A stretch of 64,000 nt of DNA from CAVWCQ01 sp963753545 (lineage in GTDB: Bacteria > Chloroflexota > Anaerolineae > Aggregatilineales > Aggregatilineaceae), in the NCBI GenBank assembly GCA_963753545.1, contig CAVWCQ010000008.1, positions 558,001 to 622,000 on the forward strand. Direction: 5' to 3'. Both the position numbers and the translations under genes were made by a program. The notes under the pieces were generated by a model. That model ran no database searches. It worked only from the letters and a program-made list of their open reading frames with translations, and was not told the DNA's origin. Of the stretch, positions 34,151-43,066 are shown one piece after another; within the stretch, counting starts at the first letter, position 1; each line of letters starts with the position of its first letter.

Positions 34151-34193
34151 GCGGAACTCTCCTTCTAAAGAGAAGCAAAAAACTAAAGACAAA

Positions 34194-34304
34194 ATTTCAC
34201 CGCGGAGAACGCGGGGACTGCTGAGAAAGAAGAAATCAGCGCAGAAGGAGAGGCATGAGGAGGGCAATTTTCTGCGAGGCGGGTTTGTTGACCCGCCCCT
34301 ACAG
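34194..34304 (+). repeat. Element C unit and element B variant
   Basis: Aaatttcaccgcggagaacgcgg at 34194 and ggcgggtttgttgacccgcccctac at 34280-34304, in inverted orientation compared with most copies. Confidence 0.7.
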
Positions 34305-34334
34305 CTATGAATACGCTGGGCGGCGAGAGAAGTT

Positions 34335-35771
34335 TCAGGACAGGCGCTTCCAGGTTCCGCCTATCAGACGCCACTGGATTTGCTCGGCAACCGCCACGCC
34401 GTTTTCGTTGCGCGTGGTATCGACATAGGCATACGTTTGCCCTGCTGCATCCCGCGTGATGGCAGCGCCCGTCACCTGGGGGACAGGGGCCGCCATAGCA
34501 TTCTGCAAGCGGCTGTTGGCGATCCCAACCGTATCCGGTGTTTCCAGGTCGTAGAGCGACAGGAAAGCATCTCTGCCGTTGGGTTCGGTCAAAAGCTGCG
34601 CCTCCAGCACCAGCCGCCACTGGAAAAAGTCTCGCCAGTCCATCGCGTTCAGTTGATCGACGGCGACGAGCGGCATCGACACCCCCGTCAGCAGGCTGAT
34701 CGTTCCATCCAGCGTCGCGCCGCTGCGTACCGCGCTCAGCAGCGTAGACGGCACGCTTGGGCCATAGAGGGTGATCAGCGACTCGACAAAGCCGGTTTCG
34801 GTGGTAGCCGCAAACCCCAGGTTGCCATAGAGCCAGCGGCTCAGATCGGCACGTTGCCAGGCCGTATCAGAATAAGCGGAGAGCGGCGCATCTCCGGTCA
34901 CGGATCGCACCAATCGATCCGCCACCTTGCGCCCAATGGTTTCTTCCAACTCCGGCGAGAGTGGTAGATCGGCGCGCGCCCGCCCCACCAGCGGCGATGT
35001 AACGCGCAGCGTCCACGAATTATCAGAGGTCCACTCCACGACGGTGGGCACTTCGGGCACAATCTGCACCCGCAGCATCGGCGGCTGGACCAGGCATTGC
35101 AGCGCCGCGCAGCCGCGCATCATCCAGTCATCCAGGCGAGGCAGCAGCGCTTTGGCGAGCGCTTCGTCCAGGTCGCGATACTCGACCCGCGCCTGCTCCG
35201 ATTTGATCTCCTGTTTATCGCCCCAGAAGGTTAGATCGTCGGGTACCCGCCGCCACCCGATCTGATTGTTGTTGCCGCTGTCTTCGTAATACCAGTAAAA
35301 CCACACGATATTGTAGGGAATGCCGTCAATCACTTCTTCCACGACGACGCGCCCGCGCAGCCCATCGATCTCCACGTCGGACACCGTGCCGCTCAGTTCC
35401 AGGCGGTGTGTCTGCTTCAGCGTCTGGTACTCATCAAAGACCTGCTGCTGATCCGCCATAAAGGCATCGCTGGCGCTGCGCCGGATCGCCATAAAATTAT
35501 CGAAGTCGGCAGCGCGCAGAGCGGTCACTTCCGCCTGCACGGTATCGAGCAGATCCTGGCGATATTGGTCATCGACCTGTTTTAACCGCCACAGGACAAC
35601 CGCCGCCAGCAGGAGCAGCACGCCTGCCACCCCCACGATGAGCATCACCAGCCGCTGCCGGGCCAGCTTGCGTGCCCGAATGACGCCTGGATCTTCGGTG
35701 GCGGTAACGTGACTCTGCTCGGATTCGACTTGCCAGTCTAGTTTAATCCCCATAATACGCGCTTCACTCAT
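34335..35771 (-). CDS. Single-span membrane protein of unknown function
   Basis: 478 residues if started at 35771 (MSEARIMGIKLDW); 35753 is an alternative, and neither has a strong ribosome site. One hydrophobic span lies near residues 40-62 (LVMLIVGVAGVLLLLAAVVLW), with a basic cytosolic side, so the bulk is outside. The extracytoplasmic part begins with a coiled helical stalk (DDQYRQDLLDTVQAEVTALRAADFDNFMAI), then a region rich in Trp and Tyr (NIVWFYWYYEDSGNNNQIGWRRV). The C-terminal part (DLSRWLYGNLGFAATTETGFVESLI) has the look of a peptidase MA-like domain, but no HExxH is seen, so no enzymatic role is claimed. It is the gene just after birA on the same strand. Confidence 0.65.
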   Translation of the reverse strand: MSEARIMGIKLDWQVESEQSHVTATEDPGVIRARKLARQRLVMLIVGVAGVLLLLAAVVLWRLKQVDDQYRQDLLDTVQAEVTALRAADFDNFMAIRRSASDAFMADQQQVFDEYQTLKQTHRLELSGTVSDVEIDGLRGRVVVEEVIDGIPYNIVWFYWYYEDSGNNNQIGWRRVPDDLTFWGDKQEIKSEQARVEYRDLDEALAKALLPRLDDWMMRGCAALQCLVQPPMLRVQIVPEVPTVVEWTSDNSWTLRVTSPLVGRARADLPLSPELEETIGRKVADRLVRSVTGDAPLSAYSDTAWQRADLSRWLYGNLGFAATTETGFVESLITLYGPSVPSTLLSAVRSGATLDGTISLLTGVSMPLVAVDQLNAMDWRDFFQWRLVLEAQLLTEPNGRDAFLSLYDLETPDTVGIANSRLQNAMAAPVPQVTGAAITRDAAGQTYAYVDTTRNENGVAVAEQIQWRLIGGTWKRLS

Positions 35772-35907
35772 TTTTCTGAACCGGAACAGCCGATTGTAGC
35801 GCAGGGGGAGTGAGATGGCTATTAACGTTCGGAGAGAAAAAGACGGTTTCGCCACGTAATTGACCATCTTTTGTTTTTCTCCGCGTTCTCTGCGGTGAAG
35901 CTGCTAC

Positions 35908-36700
35908 TTATTCTTCCTCCCACAATCCCACATCCGCCGCGATGATCCGCCGTCTCTCGCCAGAATCCAGGCCGGACGATCAGCGCGCCGTTCTCATCCA
36001 CCGCCTCCGCGACAGCCGGATACTCGTCGCCGTCGCCCTCCGCTTTCGGGTAAATCGTGACCCGCTTGCCCAACGTGCCCAGCCAGCCGCGCCACGCCTC
36101 GATCAGGGCTGGCTCCTGCGCACGCGCCGCCCAATAATCCACCCGGCGCAGCAGGTCAGCCAGAATGACATGGCGATCCACAACGCGCCCGGCCTCCGTC
36201 TCGACATTCGTGGCCCGATCCGTTAGCTCGGCGTCTGCCAGATCGACGCGGATATTGATCCCGATCCCGACAATCACCGGGCCAAGTCGATCCCCGATCC
36301 AGGTCGCTTCAGAGAGAATGCCCGACACCTTGCGGCGCTTGACCAGCACATCGTTCGGCCACTTGAGATGCAGCCCTTCTGCCACATACGCGGCCAGAGT
36401 CTCGGCAACCGCCACACCGCCGACCATCACCAACCGGGGAATCTGCTCCGGAATCAGGCGTGGGCGCTGTACGACGCTGCACAGGATGCTGACGCCCGGC
36501 GGCGAAACCCACACCCGCCCCTGACGCCCGCGCCCGGCAGTCTGCGCCTCGCTGATCACCACCGCTCCGCCCGGCAGAGCGGGATCGCCCAGTGCCCAAC
36601 TGCGAGCGGTATCCATCGTGCTTCCCACGCTTTCAAAAAATTGGAATGGGCGCGCGCCCAACGCCTCCCGCAGCGACTCGGTGGTAAAACGGTCGTCCAT
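35908..36700 (-). CDS. birA: Biotin--[acetyl-CoA-carboxylase] ligase (one frame break)
   Basis: About 264 residues. It attaches biotin to the carboxyl carrier protein of acetyl-CoA carboxylase. The catalytic domain has SVGSTMDTARSWA, the biotinyl-AMP loop GRGRQGRVWVSPPG at about 75, and LHLKWPNDVLVKRRKVSGIL at about 120, all intact. No N-terminal helix-turn-helix is present, so it is a mono-functional (group I) ligase. The unbroken frame runs past the usual C-terminal domain into an element C repeat (FTAENAEK) and stops at 35822. The adjacent frame gives the proper ending DSGERRRIIAADVGLWEEE and TAA at 35908, so one base is wrong near 35965-35975. Confidence 0.85.
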
Positions 36701-37081
36701 ACCCTGCTAGCTCCTCAAAGCGAAAAGAAATCTTCTCTTGTATTTTCCGCCAGAACCGCGCCCCGTGCAATCAGTGGCTTTTCCCCTCTCCAGCAAAGAC
36801 TGGAGAGGGGAAGCTGAATGCCGCTTTTGCATTCAGCCGGGGTGAGGTGGCCCGCTCGCGCTATACAACGATCATTCCTTCTAGATAATTGCATTTCTTT
36901 CTTAGCTTTTCCTCTGCGTTCTCCGCGCTCTCCGCGGTGAATCTGTTTTTGCTCTCTGCTTTTCGCCTCCCGCAACGCGCATGTAACCTCCCCGTAACTG
37001 CCCGGCAGTATGGTTATGCTAGGACGGGCACTGTAGAATCAGATTACCTGATTGATCAACGCACATAAAGAAGGTTTAGGT
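36701..37081. other. Intergenic gap with elements A and C
   Basis: Divergent promoter region of birA and the HIT gene. Element A at 36782-36878 and element C at 36905-36945; no gene seen. Confidence 0.6.
36782..36878 (+). repeat. Element A copy
   Basis: Cccctctccagcaaagactggagagggg, ctgaatgccgcttttgcattcag, ccggggtgaggtggcccgctcgcg. Arms ctgaat/attcag are a compensated variant of ctcagc/gctgag. Confidence 0.85.
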
Positions 37082-37573
37082 ATGGAAGACCCGATTTTGT
37101 GGACGCCCTGGCGGATGCCCTACCTGCGTGGCGAAGATAAAAAGAATGTGGAAGGATGCGTGTTTTGTCTCAAAGCGACGACTGAGGACGATGCGGCGGA
37201 ATACATTGTCGCGCGGTCGCAGTTTGTCTATGTGGCTCTGAATATGTACCCGTACAACAACGGCCACCTGCTGATTGTTCCCTATGTGCACGTCGGCACG
37301 GTAGAAGAGCTGCCGCCCGATACCCTGCTCGACCTGATGGTTACGCTCAACAGGGCGTTGGCGGCGCTGCGCAAAGTGTACCGCCCCCAGGCGTTCAACG
37401 TCGGGATCAACATCGGCACGGCGGCGGGCGCGGGCATCGCGGAGCATGTGCATATGCATGTTGTGCCCCGTTGGGCCGCCGATACCAACTATATGACGAT
37501 TACGGCGGGGACGCGCGTGATCCCCGATTTGCTCGACAACACCTACCGCGAACTGAAGGCGGTGTGGGAGTGA
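37082..37573 (+). CDS. HIT-family nucleotide hydrolase/phosphorylase
   Basis: 163 residues from the ATG at 37082 (AAGAAGGTTTAGGT upstream). The histidine triad HVHMHVVPRW lies at about 120-128, with the third His in the HxHxH phi pattern as the nucleophile. Upstream LNMYPYNNGHLLIVPYVHVGTVEEL is the family's nucleotide-binding strand-turn. Near the N-terminus CVFC at about 25 matches the CxxC found in the Ap4A phosphorylase-like/FHIT branch, which suggests a zinc site. The start motif LWTPWRMPYL is typical of this branch. It likely cleaves diadenosine polyphosphates or adenylylated metabolites in the cytosol. Forty bases before the thiolase gene. Confidence 0.9.
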   Translation: MEDPILWTPWRMPYLRGEDKKNVEGCVFCLKATTEDDAAEYIVARSQFVYVALNMYPYNNGHLLIVPYVHVGTVEELPPDTLLDLMVTLNRALAALRKVYRPQAFNVGINIGTAAGAGIAEHVHMHVVPRWAADTNYMTITAGTRVIPDLLDNTYRELKAVWE

Positions 37574-37613
37574 ACTTTTAAAAAGATCGACAAACTTTGA
37601 AAGGATCAACAGC

Positions 37614-38834
37614 ATGGCAGGTCAGGAAAAATCGGCACGGGAAGCAGTCATCCTGAGCGGCGCGCGGCTGGCGCAGGGCAAACTGCTGGGATCGCTTGCC
37701 CCCTTTACCGCCGCCCAACTCGGCCAGTTCGCCGTCAAAGCGGCAGTCGAACGCGCCGGGATCGATACCAATCAGGTCGATGAAGTCATTGTGGGGCAGG
37801 TGTTGCCCGCCGGATCGGGACAGGCGCTCCCCCGCCAGATCTCGATTGGCGCGGGCATTCCGGCCCACGTCGGCGGCATCCAGATCAGCAAGGTGTGCGG
37901 CAGCAGCATGAAAGCGGCTATGCTCGCCGCTGGGCTGATCAAAGCGGGTGACGGCGATCTCTATATTGCGGCGGGCGTGGAGAGCATGACCAACGCTCCA
38001 TTCCTGAACATGGAAGGCCGCGCCGGGCACAAGTATGGGCACATCGAACTGAAAGATACGATTCTGTGGGATGGCCTCTACGATCACATCGAAGGCTGGG
38101 TGATGGGCGAGGCGGCAGAATTTATCGCCAATGAGATCGGTGTCACGCGTCAGGAAATGGACGAATTTGCCTGCCGCAGCCACATGCTCGCCCACGAAGC
38201 GACGGTCAGCGGGCGGTTCAAGGAGGAGATCGTACCGGTTCAACTCCCCGGCAAAAAGGGACAGGTCACGATCTTCGAAACCGACGAGTTGATCCGGCCC
38301 GATACGACGATGGAAGGGCTGGCGAAACTCCGCCCGGCCTTTATCCCGGAGGGAGCCGTCACCGCAGGCAACGCGCCCGGCCTCAACGATGGCGCTGCGG
38401 CGCTGGTCGTCGCCAGCCGGGATTATGCCGAACAGCACGGGCATAAGCCGCTGGCGCGCATTGTCGGCTACGGTCAGGCGGCGATGGAACCGAAATGGCT
38501 ATTTTTCGCCCCTGTCAAGGCGCTGCCCAAAGCGCTCGAACGCGCTGGCTGGACGATGGACGACGTCGATCTGGTTGAACTGAACGAGGCATTCGCCGCG
38601 CAGGTCCTGGCCGATATCAAGGGCCTGGAGCGCGAAGGCTACCATCTGCCGCTCGAAAAGCTGAATGTGAACGGCGGCGGGATCGCCATTGGGCATCCGA
38701 TTGGCGCATCCGGTGCACGCGTGATCGTCACCCTGATCCATGCCCTCAAGCAGCGCGGACTTAAGCGCGGGCTGGCGGGATTGTGCCTCGGCGGCGGCGA
38801 AGCGGTGGCGATGGCGGTCGAATTGGAAGAATAA
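37614..38834 (+). CDS. Acetyl-CoA acetyltransferase (biosynthetic-type thiolase)
   Basis: 406 residues. It condenses two acetyl-CoA to acetoacetyl-CoA or runs in reverse. Both catalytic centres are intact: nucleophilic Cys in KVCGSSMKA at residue 95, His in GGGIAIGHPIGASGARV at about 360, and the second Cys in GLCLGGGEAVAM near 390. The domain order and length are those of FadA/AtoB-type enzymes. A terminator follows at 38982-39013. The gene could feed the HMG-CoA synthase at 48146 and so the mevalonate route; this matters because the SCP2-type homologue beside the synthase lacks catalytic residues. Spacing of 40 bases from the HIT gene suggests a shared transcript. Confidence 0.93.
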   Translation: MAGQEKSAREAVILSGARLAQGKLLGSLAPFTAAQLGQFAVKAAVERAGIDTNQVDEVIVGQVLPAGSGQALPRQISIGAGIPAHVGGIQISKVCGSSMKAAMLAAGLIKAGDGDLYIAAGVESMTNAPFLNMEGRAGHKYGHIELKDTILWDGLYDHIEGWVMGEAAEFIANEIGVTRQEMDEFACRSHMLAHEATVSGRFKEEIVPVQLPGKKGQVTIFETDELIRPDTTMEGLAKLRPAFIPEGAVTAGNAPGLNDGAAALVVASRDYAEQHGHKPLARIVGYGQAAMEPKWLFFAPVKALPKALERAGWTMDDVDLVELNEAFAAQVLADIKGLEREGYHLPLEKLNVNGGGIAIGHPIGASGARVIVTLIHALKQRGLKRGLAGLCLGGGEAVAMAVELEE

Positions 38835-38981
38835 AAGCGAAGAGCAAATTTCACCGCAAAGAGCGCAAAGAACGCGGAAGTGAATCCGCGAAATAGGTTA
38901 GATGTTGTGAGCGTATTGCCATACGCCCAAATTCTAAAGTCTTTCAACGATTTACTGAGAAAAGCAAAGAAGAGATAAGGT

Positions 38982-39013
38982 ATGGGCGCAGCCATCCGCT
39001 GCGCCCATTTTTT
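38982..39013 (+). terminator. Intrinsic terminator after the thiolase gene
   Basis: ATGGGCGCAGC-CATCC-GCTGCGCCCAT followed by six T. The stem resembles the core of element B, so the repeat may have been co-opted as a terminator. Confidence 0.85.
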
Positions 39014-39065
39014 GCCCCTGTGCTATAGTTCCCTCAATGGAAATATTTTTTGTGAGGGGGAAAGT

Positions 39066-40115
39066 ATGATGCGGCACGCGGCGCGACTGATCGTGGTAAT
39101 GCTGATTGTGGCGTTTTGGGGAACAGCGCCCAGCGGGAAGGCGCAGACCCAGGATCAAAGCCTGGAAGAAAACCCGGTATGGTCCCCTGACGGAAGCCGG
39201 ATCGCATTTCAATCAATCCCTTACGATCAGTTCCTGGATGAGCTGGGGAAGAAATTATACGAGCACGATTACGATATCTGGTCAATTCAGCCAGATGGCT
39301 CCTCTGCAACCAACTTAACGCCGGACAGCCCAGCCTACGACGGAACACCCAAATGGTCGCCGGATGGTCAATCCATTGCTTTTGTTTCAAATCGTTCGGG
39401 CAATATGGATATATGGGTTATGCGCGCTGACGGAACAAATCTGATTGATTTGACGGCAACAAGCGCAAATCCTGATGTTGGGCCAATCTGGTCGCCGGAT
39501 GGACGGTACATTGCTTACTCGGCTGTGACGGTTGTAGGCATGAGTTATGAGGTATGGATTGTTTCACCAGACGGGAGCAGCGATCCAATTCCTATTGCCA
39601 CGGAACCCAATCATCTCTATGGGAGCACCACTTGGCTACCTGACAGCAGCTCGATTGCGTTTACCGATGCCATTATGGTGCTTGATTTCGCTACTGATAC
39701 GATTGGACAGTATACCCCGAATGGGATACAGGTTGTGCAACTTGGAGATCATGTACAATCATCCAACTTCCTTGCCGGAGTAAATGTAATTCACCTTGCA
39801 TGGTCGCCCACAAATAGCACCTTATTCACCTATGCTACTTCAATCTGGGATGGGCATCTCTGGCTTGCTGATACTTCGCAAACAGCATCACGACAGGTAA
39901 GCACTCTCCCAGGTGCAACACCAATCTGGTCGTCCAATGGCACTAAGATTGCATTTGTCTCGCCACAGGGTAGCGATTACAGCAGTTTTGATATCTGGAC
40001 GTTCGACACGACAAATTTGTTGCTCATGAACCTGACGACGGATCTGGATATTCGATGTATTTTGCCTAGCTGGTCGCCAGATGGAAAACAGATTGTTTTT
40101 ACATGGTATTCTTGA
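39066..40115 (+). CDS. Secreted TolB-like beta-propeller protein
   Basis: 349 residues; ATGATG at 39066 behind TGAGGGGGAAAG. Signal peptide at residues 1-26 (LIVVMLIVAFWGTAPSGKAQ). Five to six propeller blades carry the TolB/WD40-like motif: NPVWSPDGSRIAFQ, TPKWSPDGQSIAFVSNRSGN, GPIWSPDGRYIAYS, TPIWSSNGTKIAFVS, LPSWSPDGKQIVFTW. Codon use is visibly more AT-rich in the second half than in neighbouring genes (many ATT, TTT, CAA), which hints at recent acquisition or relaxed selection. A terminator follows at 40220-40242. Likely an envelope binding protein. Confidence 0.8.
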   Translation: MMRHAARLIVVMLIVAFWGTAPSGKAQTQDQSLEENPVWSPDGSRIAFQSIPYDQFLDELGKKLYEHDYDIWSIQPDGSSATNLTPDSPAYDGTPKWSPDGQSIAFVSNRSGNMDIWVMRADGTNLIDLTATSANPDVGPIWSPDGRYIAYSAVTVVGMSYEVWIVSPDGSSDPIPIATEPNHLYGSTTWLPDSSSIAFTDAIMVLDFATDTIGQYTPNGIQVVQLGDHVQSSNFLAGVNVIHLAWSPTNSTLFTYATSIWDGHLWLADTSQTASRQVSTLPGATPIWSSNGTKIAFVSPQGSDYSSFDIWTFDTTNLLLMNLTTDLDIRCILPSWSPDGKQIVFTWYS

Positions 40116-40219
40116 TTCCAATCAGCCTGACTCAACGTCTACAGCGATGAGAATGGATATCCTGGATCATGGATGCAACTGGGGCAAACAAAATCAACTT
40201 GACGGGCGGAATGGAAGAA

Positions 40220-40242
40220 CTGGCAGGGATGCCGGTTTTTTT
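40220..40242 (+). terminator. Intrinsic terminator after the propeller gene
   Basis: CTGGCA-gga-TGCCGG type stem followed by seven T, about 105 bases after the stop. Confidence 0.7.
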
Positions 40243-40299
40243 GTATGCTAGTGGCGGTTGATGTGCCGGGTTTGATTCATACGGTATGGGAGGCTGAAC

Positions 40300-40503
40300 A
40301 TGTCAAACGATTTGAATTCGCTGCGGCAAAAAGCGTTGGAGCAGGAGATTATACAGGAGCCGGTTGCCTCGCGGAGTGCTGGCGACCGCATCTTTGGCAT
40401 GACCGCAGCCGAGCGGATGTTCGTCTCGATTGGCTGCTTCTTAACGACGACTCTGGTGGGTTTTCTGCTGCTGCTGATTCTCGATAAGATCGCGTTGCCC
40501 TAG
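40300..40503 (+). CDS. Small single-span membrane protein (67 aa)
   Basis: GGGAGGCTGAAC precedes the ATG at 40300. The first 40 residues are polar and charged (LRQKALEQEIIQEPVASRS), followed by one hydrophobic span FVSIGCFLTTTLVGFLLLLILDKIA, predicted N-in. No family was recognised. It converges with the STAS-like gene, and their 3' ends overlap by four bases. Confidence 0.6.
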   Translation: MSNDLNSLRQKALEQEIIQEPVASRSAGDRIFGMTAAERMFVSIGCFLTTTLVGFLLLLILDKIALP

Positions 40504-40880
40504 TTTTTGAAGGCGCGCCTCGCCAAAAAGTGGGCGGCTTCACCAATATCGGTGAAGTAGGCTACCTTGTCGCGGTGCGGCAGCGTAGGGTGCAGCAGGC
40601 CGGCCAGTTCGAGCTGCTGGGGCCACAAGAAAACGACTGCCAGCGGAACGGTGAAGCGGCTGAGTTTATCGAGCAGCGTGCTGACGCGAACCAGGCTCAG
40701 CGGAGCGCTGCGCCGCACATCGAGCAGAATGCCAGGGGGGAGGCCTGTCTCCTGAATATGGAACTGGATACACTGGCTGACCTCGTAAACCAGTTCCGGG
40801 GAGAACTCCCCTTCGGTGCGAATGGTACATAGCCCATTTTCGAGCACATCATACGCTGTCACTTTTTGTCGATGGTTCAT
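40500..40880 (-). CDS. STAS/SpoIIAA-like domain protein
   Basis: 126 residues, a single alpha/beta domain: VTAYDVLENGLCTIRTEGEFSPELVYEVSQCIQ then GILLDVRRSAPLSLVRVSTLLDKLSRF, FTVPLAVVFLWPQQLELAGLL and VAYFTDIGEAAHFLA. The strand-helix order and the C-terminal phrase about DIGEAAHFL resemble SpoIIAA-like STAS proteins, which bind partner proteins or lipids. The phosphorylatable Ser in the DxS loop of anti-anti-sigma factors is not clear here (DVRRSAP). It faces away from the TIR-FGE gene, and the 200-base gap between them should hold two divergent promoters. Confidence 0.55.
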   Translation of the reverse strand: MNHRQKVTAYDVLENGLCTIRTEGEFSPELVYEVSQCIQFHIQETGLPPGILLDVRRSAPLSLVRVSTLLDKLSRFTVPLAVVFLWPQQLELAGLLHPTLPHRDKVAYFTDIGEAAHFLARRAFKN

Positions 40881-41079
40881 GGTCGCCGTCCTTCCTCATC
40901 TTGATTCTCGCACTCCAGCACAAAATGTCAATCAAAGTTCCGTAAAGAATTGTGCGTGATCCCCACAAAACTGGGGGGAGGGCGGCGGGCTGAACGAGCT
41001 AGCATTCGCAGGGCGCAATGCGCAATTTTGCGCCCCGTACAGTAGAATATGGGAACTTTTTTGAGGGGGTAGCCTGGCC

Positions 41080-42228
41080 ATGCAGGTGTTTATCAGCCAT
41101 TCCAACCGAGACGACGCTTTTGTGACCCGGCTGGCAGCCGATCTGCGCGCGGCGGGCCTGTTGACCTGGGTCGATCATGAAAATATTTTGCCCGGCAAAG
41201 ATTGGGATGATTTGGTGTCGGCGGCGCTGGATGGGTCCGACGCGATGGTGCTCGTGATGTCGCCTGCGTCTGTCGAGTCAAAAAACGTGAAGGTCGAGTG
41301 GAGCTATTTTTTTGAGCTCGACAAGCCGATCTACCCGGTGGTCTGCGAACCGTGCCGGGTCCCCTTCCGGCTGCGGCTCCACCAGCAGCTAGACTTTACC
41401 AATCACGGCGGCAAAGCGATGGGCGATCTGCTGGCAGTGTTGGCGTCAACAACTGCCGGGCGCGGCGCTTCGATTGAGGAACCAGAAACCATCCTCATCC
41501 CGGCAGGCCCTTTTTTTATGGGCAGCGACCAGAACCAGGATCCTTATGCGACCGCCCACGAACTCCCTCAAATTATGATCACCCTCCCAGCCTATCGTAT
41601 CGGGCGCTACCCGGTCACCGTCGCGGAGTTCAGAACGTTTGTTGATGCGGGCGGTTATAAAGAGCGGCGGTTCTGGACCGACGCGGGCTGGTTCGATAAA
41701 GGCAGCCGCGCCCAACCGCACGACTGGGAGATCGTCCGGACGAGCGATCCACTGTTGCCTGTGGTACACGTGAATTGGTACGGATCGGTTGCCTATTGCC
41801 GCTGGCTGGCTGAGATTACGAAAGCACCCTACCGTCTGCCAACGGAGGCCGAATGGGAAAAGGCAGCGCGTGGTGTGGATGGGCGCATCTATCCCTGGGG
41901 CGATGATTGGCGCGACGACGCCTGCAATACGGCGGACGATGGTCACGAACCCGCTACCCCAGTCGGCGCGTTCAGCCCCGCGGGAGACAGTCCCTACGGC
42001 GCGGCGGATATGAGCGGTAATGTCTGGGAGTGGTGTCAGACAAAGTGGCGCGAAGATTATCACCTGCCCGCCGACGATGATCCGCGGGGCACGGAACCGC
42101 GTGTGCTGCGTGGCGGTTCGTGGAACTCGGTTTTTCGGGCGGCACGGGCGGCGGCGCGTCATTGGTTTAACCCCGATCATGTCGGGGATGAGCAGGGTTT
42201 CCGCGTGGCCTTAACGGTCGAGGAGTAA
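41080..42228 (+). CDS. TIR domain fused to formylglycine-generating-enzyme-like (FGE/sulfatase-modifying) domain
   Basis: 382 residues; GAGGGGGTAGCC precedes the ATG. Residues 1-130 form a TIR_2 domain: MQVFISHSNRDDAFVTRLAADLRAAGLLTWVD, GKDWDDLVSAALDGSDAMVLVMSP and NVKVEWSYF, in which Glu of VEWSYF sits at the NADase glutamate position. Residues 145-380 form an FGE-type C-type-lectin fold: PETILIPAGPFFMGSD, YRIGRYPVTVAEF, YRLPTEAEWEKAARG, GNVWEWCQTKW and RVLRGGSWNSVFRAARAA ending GFRVA. The Cys pair of true FGEs is not evident, so it is more likely a binding domain. The next gene starts three bases after the stop. FGE folds are also targets of diversity-generating retroelements, but no reverse transcriptase is nearby. 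Confidence 0.85.
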   Translation: MQVFISHSNRDDAFVTRLAADLRAAGLLTWVDHENILPGKDWDDLVSAALDGSDAMVLVMSPASVESKNVKVEWSYFFELDKPIYPVVCEPCRVPFRLRLHQQLDFTNHGGKAMGDLLAVLASTTAGRGASIEEPETILIPAGPFFMGSDQNQDPYATAHELPQIMITLPAYRIGRYPVTVAEFRTFVDAGGYKERRFWTDAGWFDKGSRAQPHDWEIVRTSDPLLPVVHVNWYGSVAYCRWLAEITKAPYRLPTEAEWEKAARGVDGRIYPWGDDWRDDACNTADDGHEPATPVGAFSPAGDSPYGAADMSGNVWEWCQTKWREDYHLPADDDPRGTEPRVLRGGSWNSVFRAARAAARHWFNPDHVGDEQGFRVALTVEE

Positions 42229-42231
42229 ATA

Positions 42232-43065
42232 ATGATTGTACTGAAACCTTCCGATTACCCCCGCCTGGGCGGGCTGTTGCAGAATCTCGCTGTTTATAAT
42301 GTCATCCTCGGCGCGGTAATCAATGATACCTCTCCCGCATGGGTGGTAGCCGACCAACTCGATCAGCCAACCGCGACCCTGCTGTTTACGGCGGAGGGTG
42401 CGTTCCTCGCTGGAGATGCAGGCTGCGACGCCTTTGTGGCCGATCTGCGCGTCTTCTTCCAGCGGGCGGAAACGGAACCCGGTTACTGGCAGGGTGGCGA
42501 GTTCATTTCGCTGTGGTTGGGATCGCCGGACTGGGAAGCGCGCCTGCCCGTTATTTTCCCGCGCCGCCAGCCAGCGCCCCATGCTCGCCAGCATTACACG
42601 TGCACTGCGCTAGGGTTAACGGATTGGCGGGATCGTCTGGCGGCGGGATATACGATTGAGCGTATCAACGCGGCGTTCCTGGATCGGCCCGGTATGGATA
42701 TCCCTGAGCATATTCCGAGCTGGATGGGCAACAACTGGGAATCCATTGAGGATTTTGAGGCAAACGGCGGCTTTGCGTTTGGCGCGATTTATGACAGCGC
42801 AGTCGTAAGTTGGTGTGTGGCGGATGCCGCAGCCGGGGATCGCTGCGAAATCGGCATTCAGACCCGGCCTGATTACCGTCGGCGCGGCTTGGCGTCTCTG
42901 GTCACCGCCGCCGCCGTCGATTATGCGCTGAGTTGCGGCTTTCGCGAGGTCGGCTGGCACTGCAACGCCGATAATGCGGGATCGATTGGCACGGCGCTTA
43001 AGGCGGGTTTCCAGAAAGAGCGCGATTATACGGCGTACTGGTACGAAGTGAAGGCAGGCGGTTGA
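42232..43065 (+). CDS. GNAT-family N-acetyltransferase
   Basis: 277 residues. The C-terminal GNAT domain (about 165-270) has the acetyl-CoA loop IQTRPDYRRRGLASLVTAAAVDYAL, followed by VGWHCNADNAGSIGTALKAGFQKERDY, typical of the GNAT_acetyltran group (ZBP1-like). The N-terminal 150 residues (LKPSDYPRLGGLLQNLAVYNVIL onward) form the second, degenerate GNAT lobe seen in such tandem proteins. It starts three bases after the TIR-FGE stop and ends one base before the HMG-CoA reductase start, so all three should be translated from one message. The substrate is unknown. Confidence 0.85.
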   Translation: MIVLKPSDYPRLGGLLQNLAVYNVILGAVINDTSPAWVVADQLDQPTATLLFTAEGAFLAGDAGCDAFVADLRVFFQRAETEPGYWQGGEFISLWLGSPDWEARLPVIFPRRQPAPHARQHYTCTALGLTDWRDRLAAGYTIERINAAFLDRPGMDIPEHIPSWMGNNWESIEDFEANGGFAFGAIYDSAVVSWCVADAAAGDRCEIGIQTRPDYRRRGLASLVTAAAVDYALSCGFREVGWHCNADNAGSIGTALKAGFQKERDYTAYWYEVKAGG

Positions 43066-43066
43066 T

